From: an uncultured Eubacteriales bacterium
GTDB lineage: Bacteria; Bacillota; Clostridia; Christensenellales; CAG-917
DNA length: 17,384 bases
Assembly: GCA_900549225.1 (NCBI GenBank)
Contig: URNP01000026.1
Span: forward strand, 1 to 17,384
Direction of reading: 5' to 3'
A model generated the notes under the pieces. That model searched no databases and had not been told where the DNA came from. It saw nothing but the letters and a program-made list of their open reading frames with translations. This document shows, in pieces, positions 6,745-15,227 of the stretch (position 1 is its first letter; every line of letters begins with the position of its first letter). Both the position numbers and the translations under genes were made by a program.

Positions 6745-7416
6745 TCAATCCGCGTTTATATGGGGAGCGTTTTCTATTATGGGATTGTTCACTCTCTCAA
6801 ATTCGAGAGTCGTGGGTTCACCGTGTCCGGGCAACAGCGTATAGTTACCTTTGAGGTTGAAAAGTTTGTTTACGATAGAGTTTTTGAGGTCTTTTGCGTT
6901 GCCGTCGTAAAAATCAGTACGCCCGTACGACGTAAAAAAGAGCGTATCTCCGACGAAAATCTTGTTTCCGACGACGTAACACACACCGCCCTTCGAGTGA
7001 CCGGGAGTGTGAATGACTTTCACTTTCAACCCCGAAATATCGAGCGTCTCACCGCCTTTAAGCAACACGTCGGGAACAAATTTTTCGGGATTTGCGTTCA
7101 TTGAAAATCCCATATTCTTATACGAGCCGATTTTTTCGACCTCATCGCGATGCAAAAACACCGTCGGAGTGCTTTGCGTTTTTCCTTCGCTCTCGCTTGC
7201 GATTTTCACGAGTTGCGCCACACCGCCTATATGGTCGAAGTGCGCATGGGTGAGCAATATTGCGTCGATTTTTGCTTTTTGTTTTTTGAATATCGCAAAA
7301 ATCTCGTCTGCGTCGCCGCCGGGGTCGACCACGAATCCGCTATCGCCGTTTACGACGATATACGTGTTGACTTCAAGCGGCCCCGTGTAAAGATGAAAGA
7401 ACTTCGGCTCGCTCAT
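6745..7416 (-). CDS. MBL-fold metallo-hydrolase (glyoxalase II-like)
   Basis: 223 aa, typical of short glyoxalase II-like hydrolases. The metal-binding motif THAHFDHIGG gives H57, H59, D61 and H62. HTPGHSKGG supplies the next histidine, FVGDTLF the bridging aspartate, and LLPGHGEPTT the last histidine. The full metal site is therefore present and a hydrolase with two metal ions is predicted; the natural substrate (for example S-acyl thiols) cannot be told from sequence. Its ATG overlaps the relA stop codon (ATGA at 7413-7416), with GAGGTGAG as SD inside relA, so translation is probably coupled. Orthologues are regularly found between rel and hemZ in clostridia. Confidence 0.9.
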   Translation of the reverse strand: MSEPKFFHLYTGPLEVNTYIVVNGDSGFVVDPGGDADEIFAIFKKQKAKIDAILLTHAHFDHIGGVAQLVKIASESEGKTQSTPTVFLHRDEVEKIGSYKNMGFSMNANPEKFVPDVLLKGGETLDISGLKVKVIHTPGHSKGGVCYVVGNKIFVGDTLFFTSYGRTDFYDGNAKDLKNSIVNKLFNLKGNYTLLPGHGEPTTLEFERVNNPIIENAPHINAD

Positions 7417-9551
7417 CTTCTCACCTCGATGACGCCCTCGATTGCACGCAATTGTCTTACGAGTTCCTCGAGTTCGCTCGCTTGGGTGATTTGCACGGTC
7501 ACTATGATTTCGGCAAGGCCCGCCTTTTCGTCGACTCTGACGTTTGCGGCGGAGATTCCGAGCCTTGCGTTTGCGATATGTGCGGTTATCGTTGCAAGCA
7601 AACCGCCCTTATTTTCGCAAAGGAGCGTGAGAGTTGCGTTGAATCTTTCTTCGCCGTCGCTGTCCCAACTTGCCTGAATGAGTCTTTCCTCTTCCATCCC
7701 CTTGACGTTGGGGCAATCCTTTCTGTGAATGGACACGCCGCGCCCTCTAGAAATATAGCCGACGATTTCGTCACCGGGGACGGGCGAGCAACATTGCGCC
7801 ATACGCACGGTGAAATTTGCGTTTCCGTTGACCAAAACGCCGCTCTTTGAGTGCTTTCTCGGCTTCTGTTCTGTGATGGGAATGCTGCTTTCGACGGGGA
7901 TCGTGTGATCCTCTTTTTTGAAGTCTTGGATGATTTTCGTCAGCACCTGACTCGTCGTAAGACCGCCGAATCCGACTGCGGCGTACAAGTCGTCCTCACT
8001 GCTCATAGCGTGGCGTTGGAGTATCCCCGAAAGAATGTCGGGCGTAAAGATATCCGCAAGAGCGTAACCTCTGCGTTTTGCCTCTTTTTCGAGCATTTCC
8101 TTGCCGCGAGTGATATTTTCGTCCTTCTTTTCTTTCTTGAAGTATGCGCGGATTTTTGAACGCGCGGAAGCCGTATGCACGTATTTGAGCCAGTCAAGGC
8201 TCGGACCTTTCGACGAGTTTGAAGTGAGAATCTCAACGATATCGCCGTTTTGCAACTTCGTCGAAAGCGGCACCATACGCTTGTTCACCTTTGCGCCGAT
8301 GCACTTGTTGCCGATTGCGGAGTGAATCTTGTATGCAAGATCGAGAGGCGTAGAGCCTATGGGCAAATCGAAAACGTCGCCCTTTGGAGTGAAAACGAAA
8401 ACTTCGTCGTCAAAAACGTTGATTTTGACGGCGTCCATAAACTCTTTTGCACCGTCTATATCCTTTTGAGCGTCCATAACCTCGCGAAGCCAACGCACTT
8501 TGCTGTCGAGTTCGCTATCCTTGCCCGTCGTACCCTCTTTGTACTTCCAATGCGCCGCAACGCCGTATTCCGCCACTCTGTGCATTTCGTAGGTGCGGAT
8601 TTGAATCTCGAACGTTTCGTTGAACGGCGTGACGACGGTCGTGTGCAAGGACTGATAGTTGTTGGCTTTGGGCATAGCAATATAGTCCTTAAATCTGCCC
8701 GGCATCGGCTTCCACATAGTGTGGATTTCACCGAGCATGGTATAGCAATCCTTCACCGTGTCAACGATGATTCTCACGGCAAGAAGGTCGTAAATCTGGT
8801 CTAAATCGATATGCAGATTATGCATTTTTTTGTACACGGAATAGAAGTGTTTTGGTCTGCCGTTCACTTCGCCGTGTATGCCCATTTCTTTGAGTTTAAC
8901 CTCTATTTGCTTGCAAATGGCATCCAAAAATCCTTGTCTTTCGGATTTTTTCCTCGCCACGTTTTCGGCAATGTATTTGTACTCTTGCGGAAGCAGATAC
9001 TTCATCGCAAGGTCCTCGAGTTCGCACTTGAAGAATGAAATACCAAGCCTGCCCGCAAGCGGAGCGTAGATATCGAGCGTCTCTTTTGCGATACGCTTTT
9101 GTTTCTCTTCGGGCAAATACTGAAGTGAGCGCATATTGTGCAAGCGGTCTGCAAGTTTTATGATGATAACTCGCAAATCCTTTGCCATAGCGACGAAAAT
9201 CTTTCTGAAATTCTCCGCCTGCGCCTCTTCTCTGTTTACGAATTGCAACTTATCGAGTTTAGTTACACCCTCGACGAGTTCGCAAATCTCGTCGCCGAAA
9301 TTCTCTTTGAGTTCGTCGTAAGTGACGGAAGTATCTTCCAAAACGTCATGCAAAAACGCGGCTATGACTGTTGAAGAGTCAAAACCGAAATCCGCGAGAA
9401 TTTCAACGACGGCGCACGGGTGAATGAAGTAGTCCTCGCCCGAACTTCTCTTTTGTCCGCGGTGGGCTTCCTCTGCAAAATCGTGCGCTTTTTTAATTTC
9501 CGCATAATTCGTCGGGTATATTTTTCTGAGTTTTACAAGCAATTCGTCCAT
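7413..9551 (-). CDS. relA: Bifunctional (p)ppGpp synthetase/hydrolase (Rel/SpoT)
   Basis: 712 aa long-form RSH protein that makes and degrades (p)ppGpp during the stringent response. The N-terminal HD hydrolase domain is intact (H44, H68-D69, then EDT at 72-74). The synthetase domain has YDLLAVRI, the RFKD motif (286-289, the variant of bifunctional enzymes rather than the EFDD of RelA), YQSLHTTV and catalytic EIQIRT (E315, Q317). Then come TGS (about 383-444), a helical region, a CC/zinc-finger segment (MAQCCSPVPGDEIVGY, HRKDCPN) and a C-terminal ACT domain. ATG 9551 is the first in-frame start after a TGA; its SD is weak (GAAAG). A strong promoter lies 70 nt upstream. The usual clostridial neighbours apt (upstream) and dtd (downstream) are absent. 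Confidence 0.97.
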   Translation of the reverse strand: MDELLVKLRKIYPTNYAEIKKAHDFAEEAHRGQKRSSGEDYFIHPCAVVEILADFGFDSSTVIAAFLHDVLEDTSVTYDELKENFGDEICELVEGVTKLDKLQFVNREEAQAENFRKIFVAMAKDLRVIIIKLADRLHNMRSLQYLPEEKQKRIAKETLDIYAPLAGRLGISFFKCELEDLAMKYLLPQEYKYIAENVARKKSERQGFLDAICKQIEVKLKEMGIHGEVNGRPKHFYSVYKKMHNLHIDLDQIYDLLAVRIIVDTVKDCYTMLGEIHTMWKPMPGRFKDYIAMPKANNYQSLHTTVVTPFNETFEIQIRTYEMHRVAEYGVAAHWKYKEGTTGKDSELDSKVRWLREVMDAQKDIDGAKEFMDAVKINVFDDEVFVFTPKGDVFDLPIGSTPLDLAYKIHSAIGNKCIGAKVNKRMVPLSTKLQNGDIVEILTSNSSKGPSLDWLKYVHTASARSKIRAYFKKEKKDENITRGKEMLEKEAKRRGYALADIFTPDILSGILQRHAMSSEDDLYAAVGFGGLTTSQVLTKIIQDFKKEDHTIPVESSIPITEQKPRKHSKSGVLVNGNANFTVRMAQCCSPVPGDEIVGYISRGRGVSIHRKDCPNVKGMEEERLIQASWDSDGEERFNATLTLLCENKGGLLATITAHIANARLGISAANVRVDEKAGLAEIIVTVQITQASELEELVRQLRAIEGVIEVRR

Positions 9552-9620
9552 ATACTTTCGTCATACGCAACGTGCAAATCGCATGCGCGCGCGTTATTTT
9601 TTTGCTACCGATAATATAGT

Positions 9621-9649
9621 ATTATACTTTATACAATAAAACATTGCAA
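9621..9649 (-). promoter_or_regulatory. Promoter of the relA-MBL-hemZ operon
   Basis: TTGCAA (9644-9649), 17-bp spacer, perfect TATAAT (9621-9626) on the minus strand. It lies in the 137-bp gap between recJ and relA, so this group can be expressed independently of secDF-recJ. The ~65-nt leader includes a GCGCGCGCATGCG run. Confidence 0.78.
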
Positions 9650-9688
9650 TACGCCAAAATCGTCAATTCGCAAAAAAATCGTCCGTTT

Positions 9689-11983
9689 TTATGCGTGTTG
9701 AGTGTTTCGGTATACAATGCTGTCTTCGAGATTAACGGATTTTGCGGATATTTGAGCAAAACCCTTTTCGTTGATTCTGACCGTTCCGACTTCGTCGAAA
9801 ATGCGAAGAGCAAGCATAAACGTGCTTTCCTTCACCTTATATCCAGAGCAAACGGCAATATACGTTTTGTGCGGACTTGCGAGTTTCGGCGTGCGACGAG
9901 TCACGTTGACTATCTCTTTGTACACTTTTCGCAAAGTATCTTTGCTCACGGCGATTTTTTTTGCGGAGCAATCTCCGAGTGCGTAAATTGCGTTGCTTTC
10001 CTTTTGAAGTTTTGCAAGATATCCATCGCAAAGAGGATTGCCCGCAACCACCACTCTGTTGAAAAACGAAAAATCAAAGCACTCTGCAGGGCAAACCACG
10101 ACGCAGTTTTCGGGATTAAGACAGCGAGTAGTTGCGATAAGCACGGGAAGTTTCCTCACGCTATCGCAAGAGCCGAGCAAGTTTTCGTATTCTTGCTTTG
10201 AGAAGCACACGATTGCCGTTCCGAAAGGTGCTTTGAGCCACTCGTTCAATTGCTTGAAGTCGGTGCTTTCAATATGCGCCTCGCCCTCGCAAGAGAGTTG
10301 GTGCAAATTCATACACACCGCCTCGTCCTCCGAAACGTCGATATCTTCAAATTGCAACGTTTGGATGATTCCCTGCGCGCTTTCTCTGTTTTGGAAAGCG
10401 TTTACGCCGAGCGAAATCTCAAAGTCCACCCTTCCCGTTTTTGCCGAAAGACAGGGTGCGAATTTGGAAAATCCCATAAGTTCGATATTGGGCGCAACGT
10501 ATTTTACGTGTTGCGAAAAGCCGATTCTGTCAAATCTCATTCCTTGCCCTTTCACGAGGAAAGTCGGGCGCGGATTCTGATATCCCGTCGGCTCCATAAG
10601 TTCGAGTTCTTTTGCAAAAGACAGAAAGTCCATATCTATGGGCAATTCCATCTCACAGCAAATCTCGTGAGTGAAATCGTGCTTATCGTGAGTTTTGAGT
10701 ATCAACTCGTTGGCGGCTTTTACGAAGTCGTCAAACCGATCCTCTTTCATCGATATACCAGCGGCTTGTGCGTGTCCGCCGAATCCCGTAAAGTATTCCG
10801 AAAGCGCGCACAGCGTTTCAAAGATATTGACTTGCGGAATAGAACGTGCCGAGCCGCGCAATTCTCCCTCGTCGGTGTTTGCAAAAAGTATAGTCGGACG
10901 TTTGAATTCCTCCGTGAGTCTTGCGCAAGCGATGCCGAGAATCCCCGGCTCCCAATCCTTGTTTTTCAGCACGATGATTCCCACGTCGTTGAAATCCGTG
11001 CCCGCAAGTTGCGCTTTTGCTCTCTCGACGGCTTTTTCGCAAAGTTCCTGCCTTGCCGAGTTATCTCTTGCAAGCTCGTCCGTGAGCGTCCTCAAAAGGA
11101 AATAATCGTTTTCGAGGAACAGCCCGACCACTTTCATTGCCGAATTGAGTCTGCCTGCGGCGTTCATTCTCGGAGCGAGGCGGAACATAACGTCCTGCGC
11201 CGACACTTTCTCTTGATTGAGGAGCATTTTCACTCCTTTTCTCGGAGATGTCGTGATTTGTTTCAATCCGTAATAAGCAATGATTCTGTTGTCCTGTTTG
11301 AGCGGAACGACGTCTGCAATGGTTGCGATTGCCACGATATCGAGATATTTTTTCGCCTCTTCTCTGCCGCCGAGCGCCTCGACGAGTTTGAGAGCGACGC
11401 CTGCGCCGCAAAGGTCGTAGAAGCCTTTTCTTGCGACCTTCGGGTCAACCACGATACAATCAGGGATTCTCTCTTGCGGCTCGTGGTGATCTGTGACGAT
11501 AGTTTCGATGCCCCTCGATTTAAGATATTCCACTTCTTCGATAGCGGTAATGCCCGTATCGACGGTAATCACGAGTTTCGGCGAGTGGTAAGCGAGGATT
11601 TTATCAAGAGCCTCGACGCTTATTCCGTAGCCGTCTTTGTTGCGGTCGGGAATGAAATAAAACACGTCGAGTTTGTCGCGCAGATACAGCATAAGCGTTG
11701 ATATCGCGCAAATGCCGTCGCAGTCGTAGTCGCCGTAAATAAGCACCTTTTCTTTGTTTTTTATGGCGAGTTTGATACGCTCGACCGCCTCTTTCATACC
11801 GTCGATTTCATACGGCGAAGAGAGTTTGTCCAAAGACGGGTGCAGATAGTCGTAAAGAGAATCCTCGCTCATTCCTCTTCCCAGAAGCAAACGCAAAAAG
11901 TCTTGGGAAATCCCAAGACGTTTGGCAAGTGCAATTCTGTCACTTGAAAGCGGAAATCGCGGAGTTTTTACGACGTATCTCAT
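9689..11983 (-). CDS. recJ: Single-stranded-DNA-specific exonuclease RecJ
   Basis: 764 aa, the long Firmicutes form. RecJ degrades single-stranded DNA 5'->3' in recombination and repair. DHH-domain motifs are GDYDCDG (84-90), VITVDTGIT with D142, and DHH at 165-167; the DHHA1 domain contains GGHAQAAG (about 402-409). An OB-like region follows (about 445-560; the segment GVNAFQNRESAQGII resembles the DNA-binding strand but has F where many homologues have W). The remaining ~200 residues form a divergent C-terminal domain. It sits after secF, as is common in clostridia. ATG 11983 has no close SD of its own, and it overlaps the stop of a three-codon ORF (ATG 11991) that has GAGGG 9 nt upstream. 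Confidence 0.96.
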   Translation of the reverse strand: MRYVVKTPRFPLSSDRIALAKRLGISQDFLRLLLGRGMSEDSLYDYLHPSLDKLSSPYEIDGMKEAVERIKLAIKNKEKVLIYGDYDCDGICAISTLMLYLRDKLDVFYFIPDRNKDGYGISVEALDKILAYHSPKLVITVDTGITAIEEVEYLKSRGIETIVTDHHEPQERIPDCIVVDPKVARKGFYDLCGAGVALKLVEALGGREEAKKYLDIVAIATIADVVPLKQDNRIIAYYGLKQITTSPRKGVKMLLNQEKVSAQDVMFRLAPRMNAAGRLNSAMKVVGLFLENDYFLLRTLTDELARDNSARQELCEKAVERAKAQLAGTDFNDVGIIVLKNKDWEPGILGIACARLTEEFKRPTILFANTDEGELRGSARSIPQVNIFETLCALSEYFTGFGGHAQAAGISMKEDRFDDFVKAANELILKTHDKHDFTHEICCEMELPIDMDFLSFAKELELMEPTGYQNPRPTFLVKGQGMRFDRIGFSQHVKYVAPNIELMGFSKFAPCLSAKTGRVDFEISLGVNAFQNRESAQGIIQTLQFEDIDVSEDEAVCMNLHQLSCEGEAHIESTDFKQLNEWLKAPFGTAIVCFSKQEYENLLGSCDSVRKLPVLIATTRCLNPENCVVVCPAECFDFSFFNRVVVAGNPLCDGYLAKLQKESNAIYALGDCSAKKIAVSKDTLRKVYKEIVNVTRRTPKLASPHKTYIAVCSGYKVKESTFMLALRIFDEVGTVRINEKGFAQISAKSVNLEDSIVYRNTQHA

Positions 11984-11998
11984 AAAATCATAAAACTA

Positions 11999-12020
11999 CG
12001 CCCTCACCTTTGTGAGGGCG
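11999..12020 (-). terminator. Hairpin between secF and recJ
   Basis: On the minus strand CGCCCTCAC pairs perfectly with GTGAGGGCG around an AAAG loop. Only a weak T-run (TAGTTTT) follows, so termination would be partial. The 3' arm contains GTGAGGG, the best SD-like sequence before recJ, so the hairpin could also hide a ribosome binding site. Confidence 0.6.
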
Positions 12021-12030
12021 CAATCGTCAG

Positions 12031-13239
12031 TTATTTTTTCTTTTTGAACGTCGTGTTCTTTTTTGAGTATTTGTAAACGACGTTTTGTTTTTGTTTTTGT
12101 TGACCTGCTTGTTTGACTTGTTGCACTCTCACGGTCTGTTCGCCGTCCTCGCCGACGATTATATCGGAATCGGAGTCATCGTCTTTCTTATCGTAAGACA
12201 CGGAGTTGCGTTTTGCATATTTCTCTTTGGTCTTGTCGAAAGAGATGCTGAGTGCTGCCCAAAGCGGAGTTGCGAGGTTGATTGACGAGAACAAACCTGC
12301 AAGCAAACCGAGGATGATAGGCACGCAGAACTCTCTGATCGTATCGCTTCCGAGGATTGCAAGGAAGACGATCGTAACCATTGTGGTCAACGAGGAGTAC
12401 ACGGTACGAGTGAGCGACGAGCGCACTGCCATGTCGCCGATACCCTTGTAGTCGATATCCTTATTACCTTTGAGCGGTTTGATGGTTTCACGGCAGCGGT
12501 CGAAGATGACGATCGTGTTGTTGATGGAGTAAGCAACGATCGTGATCATAGCCGCGACGTAAGAACTGTTGATTTGCACTCTGCAGATAACGGTGAGAGC
12601 AAACATGATAACGACGTCGTGGAGCAAAGCGACCACAGCCGCGATTGCGCTCGTAAACGTGAATCGAATCATGATATACACGAGGATCAACGCGATTGAA
12701 ACCGCAAGAGCGATGCCTGCTTTTGAGAGCAAGTCCGCAGCGGCGGTAGCGCCGATGGATTCGTACGTAATCTTGTTTGCGTCGGTGAGAGACGTTTCGG
12801 GATCGACATAGTCGTCAACGGCTTGTCTGATCTTCTTATTCATCTCGTCGCACTTTGCGTCGTCCTTAAAGACGTTTTTATATCTGAAGACGATAGCGGT
12901 CTTGTCGTTGTCGTTTGCTTCTTGGCGTTGCATATAACTTACGACGACGTGCTGACCGTCAACTTCAACGCCTTGAATGACGTCTTTGAGTGCGTTGCCT
13001 TTGGTCTTGTACGCATTGTCGTCGAGGATATCTTTGCCGAGCGTAACGGTGAGAATCGTACCGCCCTCGAAGTCGATGCCGATGCCGACTGCGTCGGTAT
13101 AACTGCCGGTGTTCGCACCGATTGCCACGATAACTATGATAGCGGCAAGCACGATGACGAAAGGCACGATAGCCATATATTTTGCATTTTTGCAAACGCT
13201 GTATTTGTTGCAAAGATTGCGGAAGTTACTGTTTTTCAT
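12031..13239 (-). CDS. secF: Protein translocase subunit SecF
   Basis: 402 aa. SecF forms the SecDF complex that uses the proton gradient to help preproteins leave SecYEG. Visible are the first transmembrane segment (about 20-41), the periplasmic signature VGIGIDFEGGT (52-61), an extracellular domain, and five C-terminal transmembrane segments with SINNTIVIFDRCRE, typical of the family. A cytoplasmic tail of about 70 residues is first acidic (DKKDDDSDSD) and then very basic, ending in KKKK; tails of this kind vary in clostridia. It starts 2 bp after the secD stop, with AAGGAGGAGG as SD inside secD, so the two are co-translated. Confidence 0.97.
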   Translation of the reverse strand: MKNSNFRNLCNKYSVCKNAKYMAIVPFVIVLAAIIVIVAIGANTGSYTDAVGIGIDFEGGTILTVTLGKDILDDNAYKTKGNALKDVIQGVEVDGQHVVVSYMQRQEANDNDKTAIVFRYKNVFKDDAKCDEMNKKIRQAVDDYVDPETSLTDANKITYESIGATAAADLLSKAGIALAVSIALILVYIMIRFTFTSAIAAVVALLHDVVIMFALTVICRVQINSSYVAAMITIVAYSINNTIVIFDRCRETIKPLKGNKDIDYKGIGDMAVRSSLTRTVYSSLTTMVTIVFLAILGSDTIREFCVPIILGLLAGLFSSINLATPLWAALSISFDKTKEKYAKRNSVSYDKKDDDSDSDIIVGEDGEQTVRVQQVKQAGQQKQKQNVVYKYSKKNTTFKKKK

Positions 13240-13241
13240 AA

Positions 13242-14597
13242 TTACGCCTCCTCCTTTGCAAGATTAGCTGGAACGGAATCGGAATTTTCGTCCTCTTTGA
13301 TTCGTTTCAAGCCGTAGAACTTCTCGCTTGTGCTGTTGAGCGGCATAAACGCTTTGAGCATGAGTCTCGTTACGACGAGCGAGCAGAACAGCGAGAGCAA
13401 AATACCGATGAAGAGCGTCACTGCGAAGCCGACGATTGAAGCAGAGCCGAGCACCCAAAGCACGATTGCGCCGATGAGGGTTGTGACCTGACCGTCGATG
13501 ATAGCGCCCGCAGAGCGTTTGAAACCGGTTTTGATGCAAGTTGCGATAGGCTTGGTCGAGTGCCTATATTCGTCCTTGACTCTCTCGAAGATGATGACGT
13601 TTGCGTCGACGGCCATACCGATTGAGAGCAAGATACCTGCGATACCGGGCAGAGTGAGTTGCACCCACGGAAGCACTGCGCAGAACCAGATGAGGAGCAC
13701 GATATACACGCAGAGCGAGAGGTCTGCGGCGATGCCGAGTCCGCGATACACGCACAACATAAAGAGGAAGATGAGCGCGACGCCCACTGCACCGGCAATG
13801 AGAGCCGTGCGGATGGAGTTTTCACCGAGAGTTGCGGAAATGTTTCTTATTTCGGAAAGTTGAAGCGTGACGCCGAACGTACCCGATTGAAGTTGCGTTG
13901 CGTAATCGTAAGCGGATTGATAGGTGTAGTTGCCGGTGATGATTGCCGAACCGTTGGTGATTGCGGCGTTGATCTTAGGCGTCATAATCTGTTGACCGCC
14001 GACGTAGATATAGGTGGTCTTTCCTACGTTTGCGGAAGTGATGTCACCGAAAATCTTTGCGCCTGCGTCGTTGAATTTCAATCCGATTGCAAAATCTCCG
14101 TTGTCTGCCGTCGTGACGTAAGCGGTTTCGAGGTGTTCACGACCGTTGAGGAACGCTTCTTTTTCGAGGTCGGTATTGCTTGCCTCCTTGCCCAAATCGG
14201 TGAGCGTGAAGTAGAGCGATGCCGGACGACCGATAAGATCGAGCACTTTTTCGGGATCGTCAACGTCGGGGATTTCGACGCGAATGGTGGTATTGTTGCC
14301 GGATGAGCCTTTGGTGACCGTTGCTTCTGTGTATCCTTTGGACACAAGCAAACTTTGAAGCGAACTTATCGTACCGTTGACGCGGGTATCGAAATCGCCG
14401 TATTCGTCGTTTGCGACGTTAAAGACAGCGGACACACCGCCCGACATATCCAAACCTAATTTGATTGTCCTTGCATATCCGGTGTAATCATAAACCGTGT
14501 CGCCAATAGAAAACGTGGGCAACACTGCAAACACTGCCATGAGAATGATGAATACACTCACTATACACAAGACGACTATAGATTTCTTCTTGTTCAC
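13242..14597 (-). CDS. secD: Protein translocase subunit SecD
   Basis: 451 aa, short form without a large P1 insertion. One N-terminal transmembrane segment (about 6-27) is followed by the signature KLGLDMSGG (46-54), the extracellular P1 domain, and five C-terminal membrane segments with GIAGILLSIGMAVDANVIIFERVKDE, the conserved acidic membrane region linked to proton movement. The start is GTG at 14597, chosen because GGAGG lies 9 nt upstream. A near-consensus promoter lies just before it, making secD the first gene of secD-secF(-recJ). Confidence 0.97.
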   Translation of the reverse strand: MNKKKSIVVLCIVSVFIILMAVFAVLPTFSIGDTVYDYTGYARTIKLGLDMSGGVSAVFNVANDEYGDFDTRVNGTISSLQSLLVSKGYTEATVTKGSSGNNTTIRVEIPDVDDPEKVLDLIGRPASLYFTLTDLGKEASNTDLEKEAFLNGREHLETAYVTTADNGDFAIGLKFNDAGAKIFGDITSANVGKTTYIYVGGQQIMTPKINAAITNGSAIITGNYTYQSAYDYATQLQSGTFGVTLQLSEIRNISATLGENSIRTALIAGAVGVALIFLFMLCVYRGLGIAADLSLCVYIVLLIWFCAVLPWVQLTLPGIAGILLSIGMAVDANVIIFERVKDEYRHSTKPIATCIKTGFKRSAGAIIDGQVTTLIGAIVLWVLGSASIVGFAVTLFIGILLSLFCSLVVTRLMLKAFMPLNSTSEKFYGLKRIKEDENSDSVPANLAKEEA

Positions 14598-14609
14598 AGG
14601 ACTAGTCCT
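14598..14609. promoter_or_regulatory. 12-bp palindrome between secD SD and start codon
   Basis: AGGACTAGTCCT is perfectly self-complementary. Its AGG overlaps the SD (GGAGG, complement of 14607-14611) and its CCT abuts the GTG start. It could be a small SD-masking stem with CTAG loop, an operator, or chance. Confidence 0.35.
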
Positions 14610-14629
14610 CCATATAGTAAAACATAAAT

Positions 14630-14658
14630 ATTATAACTATAACACATTGTCAAGTCAA
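14630..14658 (-). promoter_or_regulatory. secDF promoter
   Basis: TTGACT (14653-14658), 17-bp spacer, perfect TATAAT (14630-14635) on the minus strand; the transcription start would give a leader of about 25-30 nt carrying GGAGG. Confidence 0.85.
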
Positions 14659-14688
14659 GAAAATATGATGCGTTTGGCGCAATTTAAG

Positions 14689-14716
14689 TTGCAAAATTTA
14701 CGCATAATGGCATATT
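14689..14716 (+). promoter_or_regulatory. Candidate promoter of the TIGR04086-like gene
   Basis: TTGCAA (14689-14694), 16-bp spacer, CATATT (14711-14716). The -10 is weak, but the spacing and the distance to ATG 14744 fit, and the -35 is the same hexamer as at relA and yajC. Confidence 0.4.
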
Positions 14717-14743
14717 GCCGCGTGAAATCTCATAGTTTGTGAT

Positions 14744-15133
14744 ATGGAAAAAGCAAAAAACGTAAAAACCGACGTCACGGACGTATTGAAAGCCGTGCTG
14801 TTTGCAACCCTCATATCTCTCGCTTTGGTTCTGATTTTCGCGATCGTAATCCGCTTTGCGAACGTCGAAAACAAGGTAATAATGCCCGTCAATATCGCGA
14901 TAAAAATTCTCTCGTTGCTCATCGGTGTGATGATCGCCTTCAAGAATCCGCAAAACGGACTTGTCAAAGGCGCGATAAGCGGCTTGATCTATATGTTGCT
15001 GACGTTTTTGATATTCTCCGCCCTCAACGGATTCAAAGACGTAGCGTTCAGTTGGATAGACCTTATCACCCTCCCCGTAGCAGGCGCGATAAGCGGAATA
15101 ATCGCGGTGAATCTCAAAGCCCGAAAAGCATAA
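14744..15133 (+). CDS. TIGR04086-like four-helix membrane protein
   Basis: 129 aa with four predicted transmembrane segments (about 16-38, 45-65, 75-96, 104-123) and a basic end (NLKARKA). A short charged N-terminus precedes the first helix. Size, topology, the Gly/Ala-rich last helix ending in VNLK, and the position beside yajC and secD match the TIGR04086 family of Firmicutes, whose function is not known. The family is normally found on the same strand as yajC; here it lies on the opposite strand, divergent from secD and convergent with yajC. No convincing SD precedes ATG 14744. Family assignment is from memory of the pattern, not a search. Confidence 0.72.
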   Translation: MEKAKNVKTDVTDVLKAVLFATLISLALVLIFAIVIRFANVENKVIMPVNIAIKILSLLIGVMIAFKNPQNGLVKGAISGLIYMLLTFLIFSALNGFKDVAFSWIDLITLPVAGAISGIIAVNLKARKA

Positions 15134-15158
15134 TTTTGTGTCTTATGGCACAATATCG

Positions 15159-15184
15159 TTGCAAGATTTTGCAAAATCTTGCAA
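15159..15184. repeat. 26-bp perfect palindrome
   Basis: The 13-bp halves 15159-15171 and 15172-15184 are exact reverse complements with no spacer. It contains TTGCAA-like ends and lies 25 nt after the stop of the membrane protein gene, directly beside the next hairpin. It may be part of a bidirectional termination region. Confidence 0.6.
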
Positions 15185-15219
15185 TAAAAAAAGCACGCAA
15201 CGAGCGTGCTTTTCGTTTT
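15184..15219. terminator. Bidirectional terminator between yajC and the membrane protein gene
   Basis: AAAGCACGC (15190-15198) pairs with GCGTGCTTT (15204-15212) around AACGA. On the minus strand it is followed by seven T (complement of 15186-15192), a good terminator for yajC; on the plus strand TTTTCGTTTTTC follows, a weaker one for the convergent gene. Confidence 0.88.
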
Positions 15220-15227
15220 TCAAAAAC

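Noticed and set aside
10250..11701. 483-aa plus-strand frame opposite recJ
   Set aside because: Antisense to the conserved RecJ domains, with no SD or family features.
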